Shown: one piece after another, positions 8,784 through 16,537 of the stretch
Position numbering within the stretch: position 1 is the first letter of the stretch
Layout: each line of letters opens with the position of its first letter
Assembly (NCBI GenBank): GCA_001839685.1
Contig: MLAK01000619.1
Location: 64,312 to 89,047 of the forward strand
Direction: 5' to 3'
Length of the DNA: 24,736 nucleotides
Origin: Tritrichomonas foetus
Lineage: Eukaryota > Parabasalia > Tritrichomonadida > Tritrichomonadidae
The notes under the pieces: generated by a model
Databases searched by the model: none
The model's input: the letters and a program-made list of their open reading frames with translations, nothing else
Told to the model about the DNA's origin: nothing
Translations under genes and position numbers: made by a program

Positions 8784-9224
8784 GAGAATTCGTTTTACGT
8801 TTAAAATTAAGTTAATTGTGAGTATATTTAGCCAATTTATTTGTCTCTACAAAATGTCTTTTTCTCCACCTTTGTGATTCCAATAGATGTGGGTATGAAT
8901 AATAATGCTTAAATAAGTAAATTCCAAGAGATTCTTGTATTTATATAGCTAAAAAAATGACTTTTTTCATTAATATCGATTATTTTTATTCTAATTATGC
9001 AGAGTAAGTAGCTGTTTCCTTCATTCAAATCTACTTTAATCTAACTCAATATCATCTCATTAGAGAAATCATAGAAACTATCAATGAAAAAAACAGAAAT
9101 AGACTAAGCGATTTTTATGGCCAAATAGACATTCAAATATTCGAGTTTTTGAAAGAATTTCTATCACAATAGTGAACTTCCTTTTTCTTTACATCAAATT
9201 ATGTCTAAAATTTGATTTTGCAGA
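8784..9224. promoter_or_regulatory. Divergent promoter region coiled-coil gene / IBD gene
   Basis: This 441-base region lies between two divergent genes. It holds TACGTTTA at 8796-8803, inverted relative to the coiled-coil gene. On the minus strand a TCACA initiator match lies at 8821-8817. A four-codon ATG-to-TGA frame at 9201-9215 lies just before the IBD start. ATTTTGCAG directly before the IBD ATG resembles a splice acceptor, but no trichomonad branch motif precedes it. No gene is seen. Confidence 0.4.
8796..8803. promoter_or_regulatory. TACGTTTA element (inverted relative to gene)
   Basis: This octamer lies 12 bases upstream of the ATG of the minus-strand coiled-coil gene and is identical to the pair before 4874 and the copy before 21851. 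Its function is unknown and the link to expression is inference. Confidence 0.3.
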
Positions 9225-9554
9225 ATGAAGACTGTGATATCAACACCTTTGGAGCTCCGAAATTACTTTCTCAACAAAGACAAGATGAAGTTCACTGTTA
9301 AAGTGCTTCATGTTCTCCAATTTGTTAAAATGTTTCCACAATATCGAAATACATGCGGTGCAACTTGGAGATCCGATAATAAGCACTTCTTATGCCACTC
9401 AACGATTCTCGCCAATTTCCTAAGCATCAAAGCAAACACAATCAACGCCAATTTCAGATCGCACGGCTTTAAAATCATACCGATGAACTCGATTGATATA
9501 ATGAAAGAATTTCCCGATTTGGTCGATCCACGGAACTGGAAAATGAGAACAAAT
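9225..9554 (+). other. Initiator-binding domain (IBD) region of the CDS
   Basis: This spans residues 1-110. The conserved core is F-LCHST-LA-FL-IK-NTIN-NFR-HGF, which I recognise from the IBP39 DNA-binding domain. The positively charged and Asn-rich helix (NTINANFRSHGF) is the expected DNA-contacting part. Domain limits are estimated from where the sequence turns polar. Confidence 0.8.
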
Positions 9555-10901
9555 TTCAAATTCGACTTTACACCAACTTCAACTGTGAACGAAGTAAATT
9601 TAATTCCATGCAAACAGACAGAACCAAAAGTGGTAACCGTTTTTCCCATTCAAATTTTACATCAAAATCAACATCAAGAGAAACCGTCAAACTCAATTCA
9701 AAAAAAGACAATTATCTCTAATTTGCCTCCAGAAACTCAATCATTATTAAATCAAGATCCGAATGTCTTTCTTCATACTGAATTATTTTATAACAAAATG
9801 AGTGGAACTCATCAACGCCGTCAATTTTTAATCTCGGCTTGTACCAAAGAATGGAAACGAGTTTATGGTGCTAGATCAAGAGGGTGTTTGAATATCATTG
9901 TTAATGAAATATGCATGGCTTTGTCTAATACAATTGAAGGGAAACAAATTCGAAATAATGTCATATATTTGTTATCGAATCAAGAAGAATCAGCTACACA
10001 AAAAGATGAAGATGATTTTAATCTTAATGAACAATTAATCAATAACTCTATTCATCATCCAAACTTTTCACCAAATAGAAACTTTCCCGAAAAGTGCACT
10101 GAACCAAACAATAAAAACCCAAGTTCAAACGAAAATGTAAATGAAAACATGAGTAAAAGTGTGAAAGAAAATATGAATCAGCTTCAACATTTTATTTTAG
10201 TTGATGAAGATGAAAATGATGGCGAAGTTGCTGATGGTAATGAGAGTGTGAATCAAAATGTGGAAGAAAATGATATATTGGTTACTTTTTGTCAATTTTT
10301 AAATTTTTTTATTCGATATGGAAGCATTTCCAAAGCAGTAGATTATATCCGTGAACTTTCACGATTTTCCTGTATGGTTAGTCTTCCTGATTTCATTTAC
10401 AATCATTCTACACCAAGTAGCCAATTTGAAAATACTCCACATTTTCAAAGTTGGTTCCAACCAAGCTTCAACAATGCAGTTTCCACAAGAATATTAGATA
10501 CACAACCACGTAATACTTGGTTATTGAGACCATCTAGTACACCTGGAAAGTTCACTATTCATCATAAAAGATCAGACTATGGGAAAATGAGAGTAATTGC
10601 AACGCATATTTGTTTTAATACTCTTTCATTAAATAAAGAACCAGCTTTTACAGTGAGCTTTGAGAATGGTGAGGTTGTTGGAGCTTCAACATGGCAGTCT
10701 ATTCTTTTTGATATAATGAAACTTTCCACAGAGAATGGACTGGCAATAGATGTTGAAGGAAAATCATCTCATTATGTAACAGCTGACCAATTAATTGTTG
10801 AACAAGAGCAATTTCAACAACAATCACAATCACTTGGATTGCCTTTTAGTTTTTCATCACAGTCTGATTTTCAAATTCCATCATCCCAGCGTCTCTTTTA
10901 A
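9225..10901 (+). CDS. IBD (initiator-binding-domain) transcription factor with C-terminal SH2-like domain, 558 aa
   Basis: Residues about 1-110 match the trichomonad initiator-binding domain. There are hydrophobic helices at 23-40, then CGATW at 44-48, the run FLCHSTILANFLSIKANTIN at 55-74 and the recognition segment NFRSHGF at 76-82. In Trichomonas vaginalis IBP39 this winged-helix-type domain binds the TCA(+1)YW initiator. A second folded block at about 170-235 (helical, with an EWKRVYG motif) is unassigned. Residues 255-350 are acidic, Asn-rich and low-complexity. Residues 352-390 are helical. Residues 410-509 read as an SH2 fold: WF start with helix A to IL at 423-424, TWLLRPSSTPGKFTI at 431-445 matching FLVR-S---PG-F-L, ATHICF at 459-464, a Phe-rich strand pair, and QSILFDIM then NGL near 491-505. 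R435 sits at the phosphate-binding position. IBP39 is about 330 residues, so this is an enlarged member. The IBD call is strong and the SH2 call is by eye. Confidence 0.85.
   Translation: MKTVISTPLELRNYFLNKDKMKFTVKVLHVLQFVKMFPQYRNTCGATWRSDNKHFLCHSTILANFLSIKANTINANFRSHGFKIIPMNSIDIMKEFPDLVDPRNWKMRTNFKFDFTPTSTVNEVNLIPCKQTEPKVVTVFPIQILHQNQHQEKPSNSIQKKTIISNLPPETQSLLNQDPNVFLHTELFYNKMSGTHQRRQFLISACTKEWKRVYGARSRGCLNIIVNEICMALSNTIEGKQIRNNVIYLLSNQEESATQKDEDDFNLNEQLINNSIHHPNFSPNRNFPEKCTEPNNKNPSSNENVNENMSKSVKENMNQLQHFILVDEDENDGEVADGNESVNQNVEENDILVTFCQFLNFFIRYGSISKAVDYIRELSRFSCMVSLPDFIYNHSTPSSQFENTPHFQSWFQPSFNNAVSTRILDTQPRNTWLLRPSSTPGKFTIHHKRSDYGKMRVIATHICFNTLSLNKEPAFTVSFENGEVVGASTWQSILFDIMKLSTENGLAIDVEGKSSHYVTADQLIVEQEQFQQQSQSLGLPFSFSSQSDFQIPSSQRLF
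10452..10752 (+). other. SH2-like domain region of the CDS
   Basis: This spans residues 410 to about 509. The order of elements follows SH2: W-F opening strand and helix A, FLVR-like strand B (WLLRPSS, R435), PG turn and strand C (GKFTIHH), strand D with THICF (H461 at the strand-D His position), a Phe/Val strand region, helix B (QSILFDIM), then NGL before the last strand. The helix-A Arg and strand-D Lys of Src-type SH2 domains are not present (N416-N417 and C463 instead). Confidence 0.55.
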
Positions 10902-11031
10902 CATGTTTATATAATAATGAATACTAAAATAATATTAAATCTTTATCAATTGATATGCTTTCATAAAATCAACAATTTTTATTGAGCAGAGTAATAATTT
11001 ACATCATATCAAAATTTTCTCACCAAATGTA

Positions 11032-11564
11032 ATGGAATATTTCGGTGAATATTGAAAATTATTTCTCTGGATGATATCACTCAGATGATCAATCTTTCCA
11101 AGTTGCATCGTTGTTTCACGATATTTAACGATGATAAAGATCCACTAGAAAAAGTCAGTGATGCTTCATCTGGAGAAGAAACAAATAATCAATTCATTCT
11201 AGAAGACCAAAAAATTTATCGGTTTAAAAAGATTTAGTTTATCATCAACAAAATCCACCTATAGAAGAATTGGGATTTGCTTTGTGTGAGCATCAACCAA
11301 TAACATCAACACCAATCTCCTCTTTTTATTGATCTTTGAGGATTTCCGAATTATGCTGAGAGCAAATTTTTAATGTTTATAGAGTTGAAATACAAAGTGT
11401 GAAATGTAAAGCATGTCCTGAAGGTGAAGCTAAATAAGAGTGATAAATGTACTATATTAGATGGAAATCAAATATGTTCATTCACTGTTAGTGAACCTAT
11501 TGAAAAATTAACATCGAATTTTATATCACAACCAATCGAAAAGTTAGTGTTATTACATTTCTAA
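11032..11564 (+). pseudogene. Decayed protein-coding gene, frameshifted
   Basis: Three protein-like blocks lie in a row but in different frames. Block one starts with a possible ATG at 11032 and moves to the frame read at 11052-11237, which ends in a TAG within an A-rich run. Block two, 11237-11332, reads in another frame (VYHQQNPPIEELGFALCEHQ) to a TGA. Block three, 11331-11564, returns to the first frame but holds TGA codons at 11337-11339 and 11400-11402. It then reads KCTILDGNQICSFTVSEPIE and ends at TAA 11562-11564. The composition of the blocks is coding-like, unlike the true intergenic DNA here. I do not recognise the protein. It lies directly downstream of the IBD-SH2 gene on the same strand, with no evident relation to it. 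Alternatives are a sequencing error or a chance run. Confidence 0.45.
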
Positions 11565-11688
11565 AAACAATTTATAAATATGCAGATTGCAATGTACACA
11601 ACCGCCTGCAGGTGACTTTTTATTAGTATCATACAAAGAATATATAATAATAAGAATAATAATAAAGATTCTGTTAGATAGATAATAT

Positions 11689-13035
11689 TTATTTGGTTTC
11701 TTCAGGTGCATAAAACTCGCCCATAAACAAAATACCTTGTGTCGCCGGATCTCTAATCACAAAAATGAATGGATGATCAATTTTTATAACTTTTGGATCA
11801 TCAAGTCTTGCTGACTTTATTTGAACTCCTGACGCAGCAGCAGCTTCGGTTCCTTCTTCATTAACAATCATCACTACTTTTTGAACGATTGAATCAAGTA
11901 ATGGAATATTTATAGCTTTATCGAAATTCATTAATTCTGTTTTTATTGTAAATTTCGGCATCATTAGAAAAACTGTCGACTCACGCGCTCTTTTTTCATA
12001 TTTAATAAAGAAATTTTCATGATAAGCTTTTTGTTTAAATTCATTGAATAATTCAGAATCAACTTTTTTATGATCAATTGTTTTTGGCATTAGAATTTCG
12101 AAAACAAATTGAGTTCGAAAATAATTCAATTTAATATAAACAATTCCATCACGGTCATAAACTTTGGTTGAAACAGTGGATTTTATAAAATCTGTTGGTG
12201 TTTCTTTGTCATTGAATGAATAGAAAGGAATTTGTTGATTGGTCCGTGAAAATTTATTCTCCCATTTCGCTTTGAAATAAATTGTGTTAACAGCCAAAAA
12301 TAGAGAAGACTGTGATAAATCTGAAGGTGTAAGAAAGTTTGGAATTAATCCTCTTGTACAAAGATTCACTTTTTCATTGATGAGTTCATAACCTGGACTT
12401 GGAAATTCTGTTTCAAAGATGAAATCTCTCATTCTTTTTAAAACTCTATCTGAAAGGGAAAAGTTAGTTTTTGAATTTATGAAGAGGAAATTTGAACCTG
12501 CAATAACTGGATACTTTACCAAGTCTTTTTTAATTAAATGTTTGTAAGATTTTACTCGTTTTGATAAAGAAGATGATTCATTTCCATCAAAACCGTTTGT
12601 CACTTTTTCCAAAAAATATTCAAATTTTTTCTCCCTTTCGTTTGGAAGATCTGTCTTTTCTTTGTTTGTCATCTTCTTGAGAATTACATAAGCGATATGT
12701 TTTTGGTCGTCTGTAAAATTATAATTATTAATAAAGTTTTCAAAAGATGGAGAATTAAACGGTCGCTTGAAAGGAGGAACGGTTTCAATATTTTTAACGA
12801 GATATTTTAATTGCATAATTTGGTCGATTTGCGAAATTTCCGTGTTCGGGAAGCTCAAACGCTTTAATATTTGCTGACTGACAGGCGGGTTGACGGCAGA
12901 TGTCAGGAAAAGAGCAATAAATAAACTATATGGCGAAAAAACGGCGTTTCGTGAAGTTTCCTTAAAAAATTCGGCGGCTGTAGCGAGCGAAAAATCGGCA
13001 AGTGAGTTTGATATTCCTTCGAGAAATTGATTCAT
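11689..13035 (-). CDS. Serpin, inhibitory type, with extended C-D region (448 aa)
   Basis: This is a serine/cysteine protease inhibitor of the serpin family, which traps proteases by loop insertion. Visible hallmarks are the shutter motif NAVFSPYSLFIAL (30-42), the breach strand VNTIYFKAKWENKF (249-262), and the hinge EEGTEAAAASG (393-403). The C-terminal HPFIFVIRDPATQGILFMGE lies at 421-440. A small-residue hinge from P15 Gly to P9 marks an inhibitory, not a storage, serpin. Counting 14 residues from G395 puts P1 at A409 and P1' at R410. A loop one residue longer makes R410 the P1, which would suit trypsin-like or similar proteases. The usual length is 370-400. Most of the excess lies at about residues 70-170, in the helix C-D region, and is rich in Lys, Asn and Glu. 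No signal peptide is seen, which suggests intracellular action. The stop is TAAA. The gene is divergent from the carrier gene. Confidence 0.95.
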   Translation of the reverse strand: MNQFLEGISNSLADFSLATAAEFFKETSRNAVFSPYSLFIALFLTSAVNPPVSQQILKRLSFPNTEISQIDQIMQLKYLVKNIETVPPFKRPFNSPSFENFINNYNFTDDQKHIAYVILKKMTNKEKTDLPNEREKKFEYFLEKVTNGFDGNESSSLSKRVKSYKHLIKKDLVKYPVIAGSNFLFINSKTNFSLSDRVLKRMRDFIFETEFPSPGYELINEKVNLCTRGLIPNFLTPSDLSQSSLFLAVNTIYFKAKWENKFSRTNQQIPFYSFNDKETPTDFIKSTVSTKVYDRDGIVYIKLNYFRTQFVFEILMPKTIDHKKVDSELFNEFKQKAYHENFFIKYEKRARESTVFLMMPKFTIKTELMNFDKAINIPLLDSIVQKVVMIVNEEGTEAAAASGVQIKSARLDDPKVIKIDHPFIFVIRDPATQGILFMGEFYAPEETK

Positions 13036-14367
13036 TAAAAAAATGTTTTTTCAATTTACTGAAAAACTTGACAAACAATTTAAAAGGAAAACTTTTTGAT
13101 TACAAGTGGATCAAAAAAGTGAAACTATAATTCAAAACAAAGAAATGCAAAAATGGCGCAGATATAAAGCGAGAATAAAATATAGATAGCGGTATTTAGA
13201 AGAACATACTGGAAAAATTATAGTTTACATTCAAAATTAATGTAAGTGCGAACTGATCTGATAATTGATGAATGATATCATCAAATTCGCCATCATTCCT
13301 TGTGACATATAATTATTTGGTTCTTTGTCAGAACATTAATCATGTGATTCTTTAGGTATGAAGGAGAAAAAATATTATAGGAAAAAAAATATCAACGGAT
13401 TTATTGACGATTTTTTCAATACATATTTGTTCACTATAATTGAATTTTGTTTACATAAAAACGCGAGATTGTAACTGTGATAATAATGAACGATCAAAAT
13501 CATTTGAAATATTGATACTTTAATATATTTTTTTACCAAGCATGTCAAAAATACTTAATATATTTTCTCTCTAATATCTATCTCATTGGTTCTTCAAATT
13601 GGGTAATTTCGGTATAAATATCGTTACGATTATTTTTTTTAATCATATCTCTTCTTGATTTACCATCAAAATAAATTTCTTAGAAGTAATCCAACTATTC
13701 TCCCTTTCAATGTATATCAATTTTTCTGAAATCATTTAAATGATATCAATCAAAAATTTCCAATCTATTTCAGAATTTTTTTTTACTAATATCTGAAATG
13801 TTATCTTTATCACATCAAATTTAGCGGTCAGAATATTTTATAATTGTCTTTTTAATCATAGTTATTCTTTGGGGAAAACTTTTTTTTTTTTGGATTTTTG
13901 ATCTGAATTGAAACTTCATAACGATGAAAAAATATTGATGAAAAAGTTAAAAATGAAATGAAAAGATGAACACTTCATTCGATCAAATAATTTTTGTGAG
14001 ACATTGCACAACAGTATTTAACCTTAAATTAACCACTAACAGCCAAATTCAATAAGAATCTGAAATGTTATTTGTGATGATTTTGAATATGAAGAGTTTC
14101 ATCACTCTATCAATTATTTTGGGTTGTTATTTTACACTCCAATGTGTCAGTTATGATATTTATTCACAGAAAACTTCAATACAATTTGTAATTTATTATT
14201 CTCTCAAATATTAATATTTTCACGAAAATTCAATTGGTTCGTTCTTTTTTTTGTTCCATTTACAGAAACAATCAATTCATTTGTACACAAATTCAGATTT
14301 ACCTTTATTGAAGTTTCTAATAGAAGACGTTTATTTGGCCATTTATTATCATATCACATCACTCAAA
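13036..14367. other. Long divergent intergenic region serpin / carrier
   Basis: These 1332 bases lie between two divergent genes, with no frame I would call coding. The sequence is AT-rich with many T and A tracts. TAACGAT, the core of the Myb recognition elements known from Trichomonas vaginalis, occurs at 13919-13925 and, inverted, in TATCGTTA at 13619-13626. On the minus strand CCTTTT lies at 13087-13082, about 50 bases before the serpin ATG. The right end holds two overlapping initiator matches just before the carrier ATG. Confidence 0.45.
14354..14363 (+). promoter_or_regulatory. Tandem initiator elements TCACA-TCACT
   Basis: TCACA (14354-14358) and TCACT (14359-14363) both fit TCA(C/T)(A/T). 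The second gives a +1 A at 14361, 7 bases before the ATG at 14368. This placement supports 14368 as the start codon. A longer open frame reaching back to 14251 has no upstream ATG in frame. Confidence 0.6.
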
Positions 14368-15300
14368 ATGTCTCAAGTCGCAGACACCGTCCTCATCGCC
14401 ACATCACCAGCCCCACAAGGCCCAAAGCTCAACAACTTTGAACGTCTTTCAGTCGGCTTTGTCGCTGGAACTCTTGCCCGTACAATCACATCCCCATTGG
14501 ATGTTGTCAAGATGCTCATGCAAGTTTCATCCAAAGGTGGCTCAATGGAAGCCATCCTTAAGAAATTATGGGAAGAAGACGGAATTGCCGGCTTCTGGCG
14601 TGGTAACTTCGCTGCTTGTGTCCGTTTAGGTCCACAATCAGCCATCAAATTCTTCGCATTCGACGAAATCAACAAGAAGATTGGCGGAGGAAAACCACTC
14701 ACTGGCATCCAAAGAACAATCGCAGGAAGCTCTGCTGGTGTCATCAGCCAAGTCCTTACATACCCACTCGATGTTATCCGCACAAGAATCACAGTCGATC
14801 CAAAGAAATACAGCGGTATCTTCTCAGCCTTCGCTACAATCCTTAAGGAAGAAGGATTCGGATCACTCTACGCAGGTGTCGGCTCAACCGTCATTGGTGT
14901 TATCCCATACGAAGGTGCCCAATTCTACGCCTACGGAGGACTCAAGAACTTCTACACAACAACAATCGCACCAGGAAAGCCAATCACACCATTCATCAAC
15001 TGCCTCATCGGCGCCACAGCAGGAATGTTCAGCCAAACATTCTCATACCCATTCGACGTCGTCAGGAAGAGGCAAATGCTCCGCGACGAAAACGGAAAGC
15101 CACTCTACAACGGAATGATCGACGGCTTCACAAAGATCGTCAAGGAAGACGGAATTTTGGGTCTCTACCGCGGTGTCGGACTCAACCTTGTCAAGGTCGT
15201 CCCATTCGCCGCACTCCAATTCACCCTCGTCGACGAAACAACAAAGGCCTTCCTCCGCCTCAAGAAGAAGCCAGCCCAACCAGCTCCAAAGAAGAAGTAA
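14368..15300 (+). CDS. Mitochondrial carrier family protein, probable hydrogenosomal ADP/ATP-type carrier (HMP31-like), 310 aa
   Basis: This is an inner-membrane solute carrier, probably of the hydrogenosome. It has three repeats of about 100 residues, each opening with the family signature P-x-[D/E]-x-x-[K/R]: PLDVVK at 43-48, PLDVIR at 133-138 and PFDVVR at 228-233. Each is followed by a glycine motif (GFWRG, GSLYAG, GLYRG). The 310-residue length is typical. Trichomonads export or exchange hydrogenosomal ATP through HMP31-type carriers, which resemble the ATP-Mg/phosphate branch. The overall sequence fits that type, and the RRRMMM signature of classical ADP/ATP carriers is absent. The C-terminus is Lys/Pro-rich (KKKPAQPAPKKK). 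The first 20 residues are short and polar. The start is set by the tandem initiators. Codon use is extremely C-ending, the strongest in the window, pointing to very high expression. Substrate is inferred, family is certain. Confidence 0.93.
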   Translation: MSQVADTVLIATSPAPQGPKLNNFERLSVGFVAGTLARTITSPLDVVKMLMQVSSKGGSMEAILKKLWEEDGIAGFWRGNFAACVRLGPQSAIKFFAFDEINKKIGGGKPLTGIQRTIAGSSAGVISQVLTYPLDVIRTRITVDPKKYSGIFSAFATILKEEGFGSLYAGVGSTVIGVIPYEGAQFYAYGGLKNFYTTTIAPGKPITPFINCLIGATAGMFSQTFSYPFDVVRKRQMLRDENGKPLYNGMIDGFTKIVKEDGILGLYRGVGLNLVKVVPFAALQFTLVDETTKAFLRLKKKPAQPAPKKK

Positions 15301-16537
15301 GTAAAGGATTCTGCAATTTAAATCATCATTTTATTTGTTTATTTGTTTGACACTTTATACAAAACTATGATTCAATAAGCCCTTCTAATGAGAAGTTCAT
15401 TTTTTGTTCTTTTTGGGCAACAATCCAGCATTGGAAAGCCATTCAATTGATCAATAATCGAATGTTTGAGTTTATTTAGATGTACAAATGTTTATATTTT
15501 TTGCCAATGAGATGAGAAGTGTTTTGATGAAAATAGCGTTATGTTATGAGATAAAACTTTCATCATTTTCCTCAATCCAAGAGTCGTAATTTTCTCTGAC
15601 TGAAGAGGCTTTTTTCTAAAAAATATGGCCAAAAGTGACGCGTTCACAAAAAAATCAGTCGATCTTGAAATGATTTACGATTTCATTCAGAAATAACTCA
15701 TTAGAAATTTAAAAATAATTTTATTTTTCACTCTAGGTGCGCGTATTGTCAATTTTTATTGACACTTTTTTTTTGTCTAATTGACTAAAATTGATGAACT
15801 GATTTTTGCAAGAGTAGGAAACTTGGGGAAATTAGATCTGCTCACTTAATAACTTCTTTTGTAATTTCGAATTTGTTTTATTAGGAGTTTGTGTTTGTTT
15901 CTTTTGAGATATTGTTTCAGTTTTCTTTGAGTATATTCTTCATTATAATTATGTTCATGTTTGGAACAGCAACGAATAAAGGAATGTTTATCTTTCCAAG
16001 ATTGATGAAGCATTTCACATAGTATTGGAGATGAAAACTTAATGTAAGGGAATGTGAACATGGTGATGAAATCTTTTGAAGGGTAAATGGAATAATATTT
16101 CGAGTTAATAGAGTTATTATGCCTTGTTTCTTCATAAAAATAGTTCAAGTGTGCGGAGAAAAAGAAACACAAAATACCCTGAATTTATAAATTCATTTAT
16201 CTTCTTAAAAAAACATCTACTTAGATACTGACTAGATATCATTAGTTATTAGAAAACACATATTAAATCATATTAGATTTATTGGAAAAAACGTTCTACG
16301 GATTTTGAGAAAATTGCATAATTAGGGAAAATAAATAGAAAACTACTTTATTATTAGATATTTTTTGACCTTGTTGTAATAATCTTATATTAGCAATTGT
16401 TCTCCATTATTGACAGAGTTAATAAATTCCACTGTGAAACAATTTTTAAGTATGATTATTATCGAAATTGAGAGTATGAATCAAAAAATAAATAAACTAT
16501 TCAAATTGAATCCCTTTGAAGGAAAATTTGCTTTCTC
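15301..16537. other. Intergenic region with hairpin-plus-T tract
   Basis: This 1237-base region has no convincing gene. A minus-strand open frame without an ATG start spans 15846-16172 and looks weakly protein-like in its middle. It could be a remnant, but an overlapping frame is equally open. The notable element is a perfect hairpin followed by nine T residues at 15747-15774. The stop of the preceding carrier gene is TAAGTAAA, so a UAAA polyadenylation tetranucleotide is at hand. Confidence 0.45.
15747..15774 (+). terminator. Hairpin followed by T9, terminator-like
   Basis: TGTCAAT (15747-15753) and ATTGACA (15758-15764) pair perfectly around a TTTT loop. After one C come nine T residues (15766-15774). 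In eukaryotes a T tract like this ends RNA polymerase III transcripts, so it could mark the 3' end of a small RNA running from the left. I could not recognise any known small RNA upstream. It may also be chance in AT-rich DNA. Confidence 0.3.

Noticed and set aside
9004..9223. Possible 5'-leader intron (GTAAGT to TTTTGCAG) before the IBD gene
   Set aside because: Trichomonad introns use GTAYGT and an ACTAACACACAG 3' motif. Neither is present and no upstream coding exon is seen.
14251..14367. N-terminal extension of 39 residues on the carrier
   Set aside because: It has no ATG (it would begin with TTG), is unlike any carrier N-terminus, and lies upstream of two initiator matches placed for the ATG at 14368.
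13036..14367. Search for tRNA, 5S or spliceosomal RNA genes in the gaps
   Set aside because: No B-box-like GGTTCGANNCC, U6 ACAGAGA or U2 branch-recognition sequence was seen in any intergenic region.
14373..15279. Frames inside the carrier gene on both strands
   Set aside because: They are by-products of biased codon use, and none shows a family motif.
15846..16172. Minus-strand frame of 108 codons
   Set aside because: It has no ATG at its start, an equally open overlapping frame exists, and no motif is recognised. It could be a remnant but cannot be supported.
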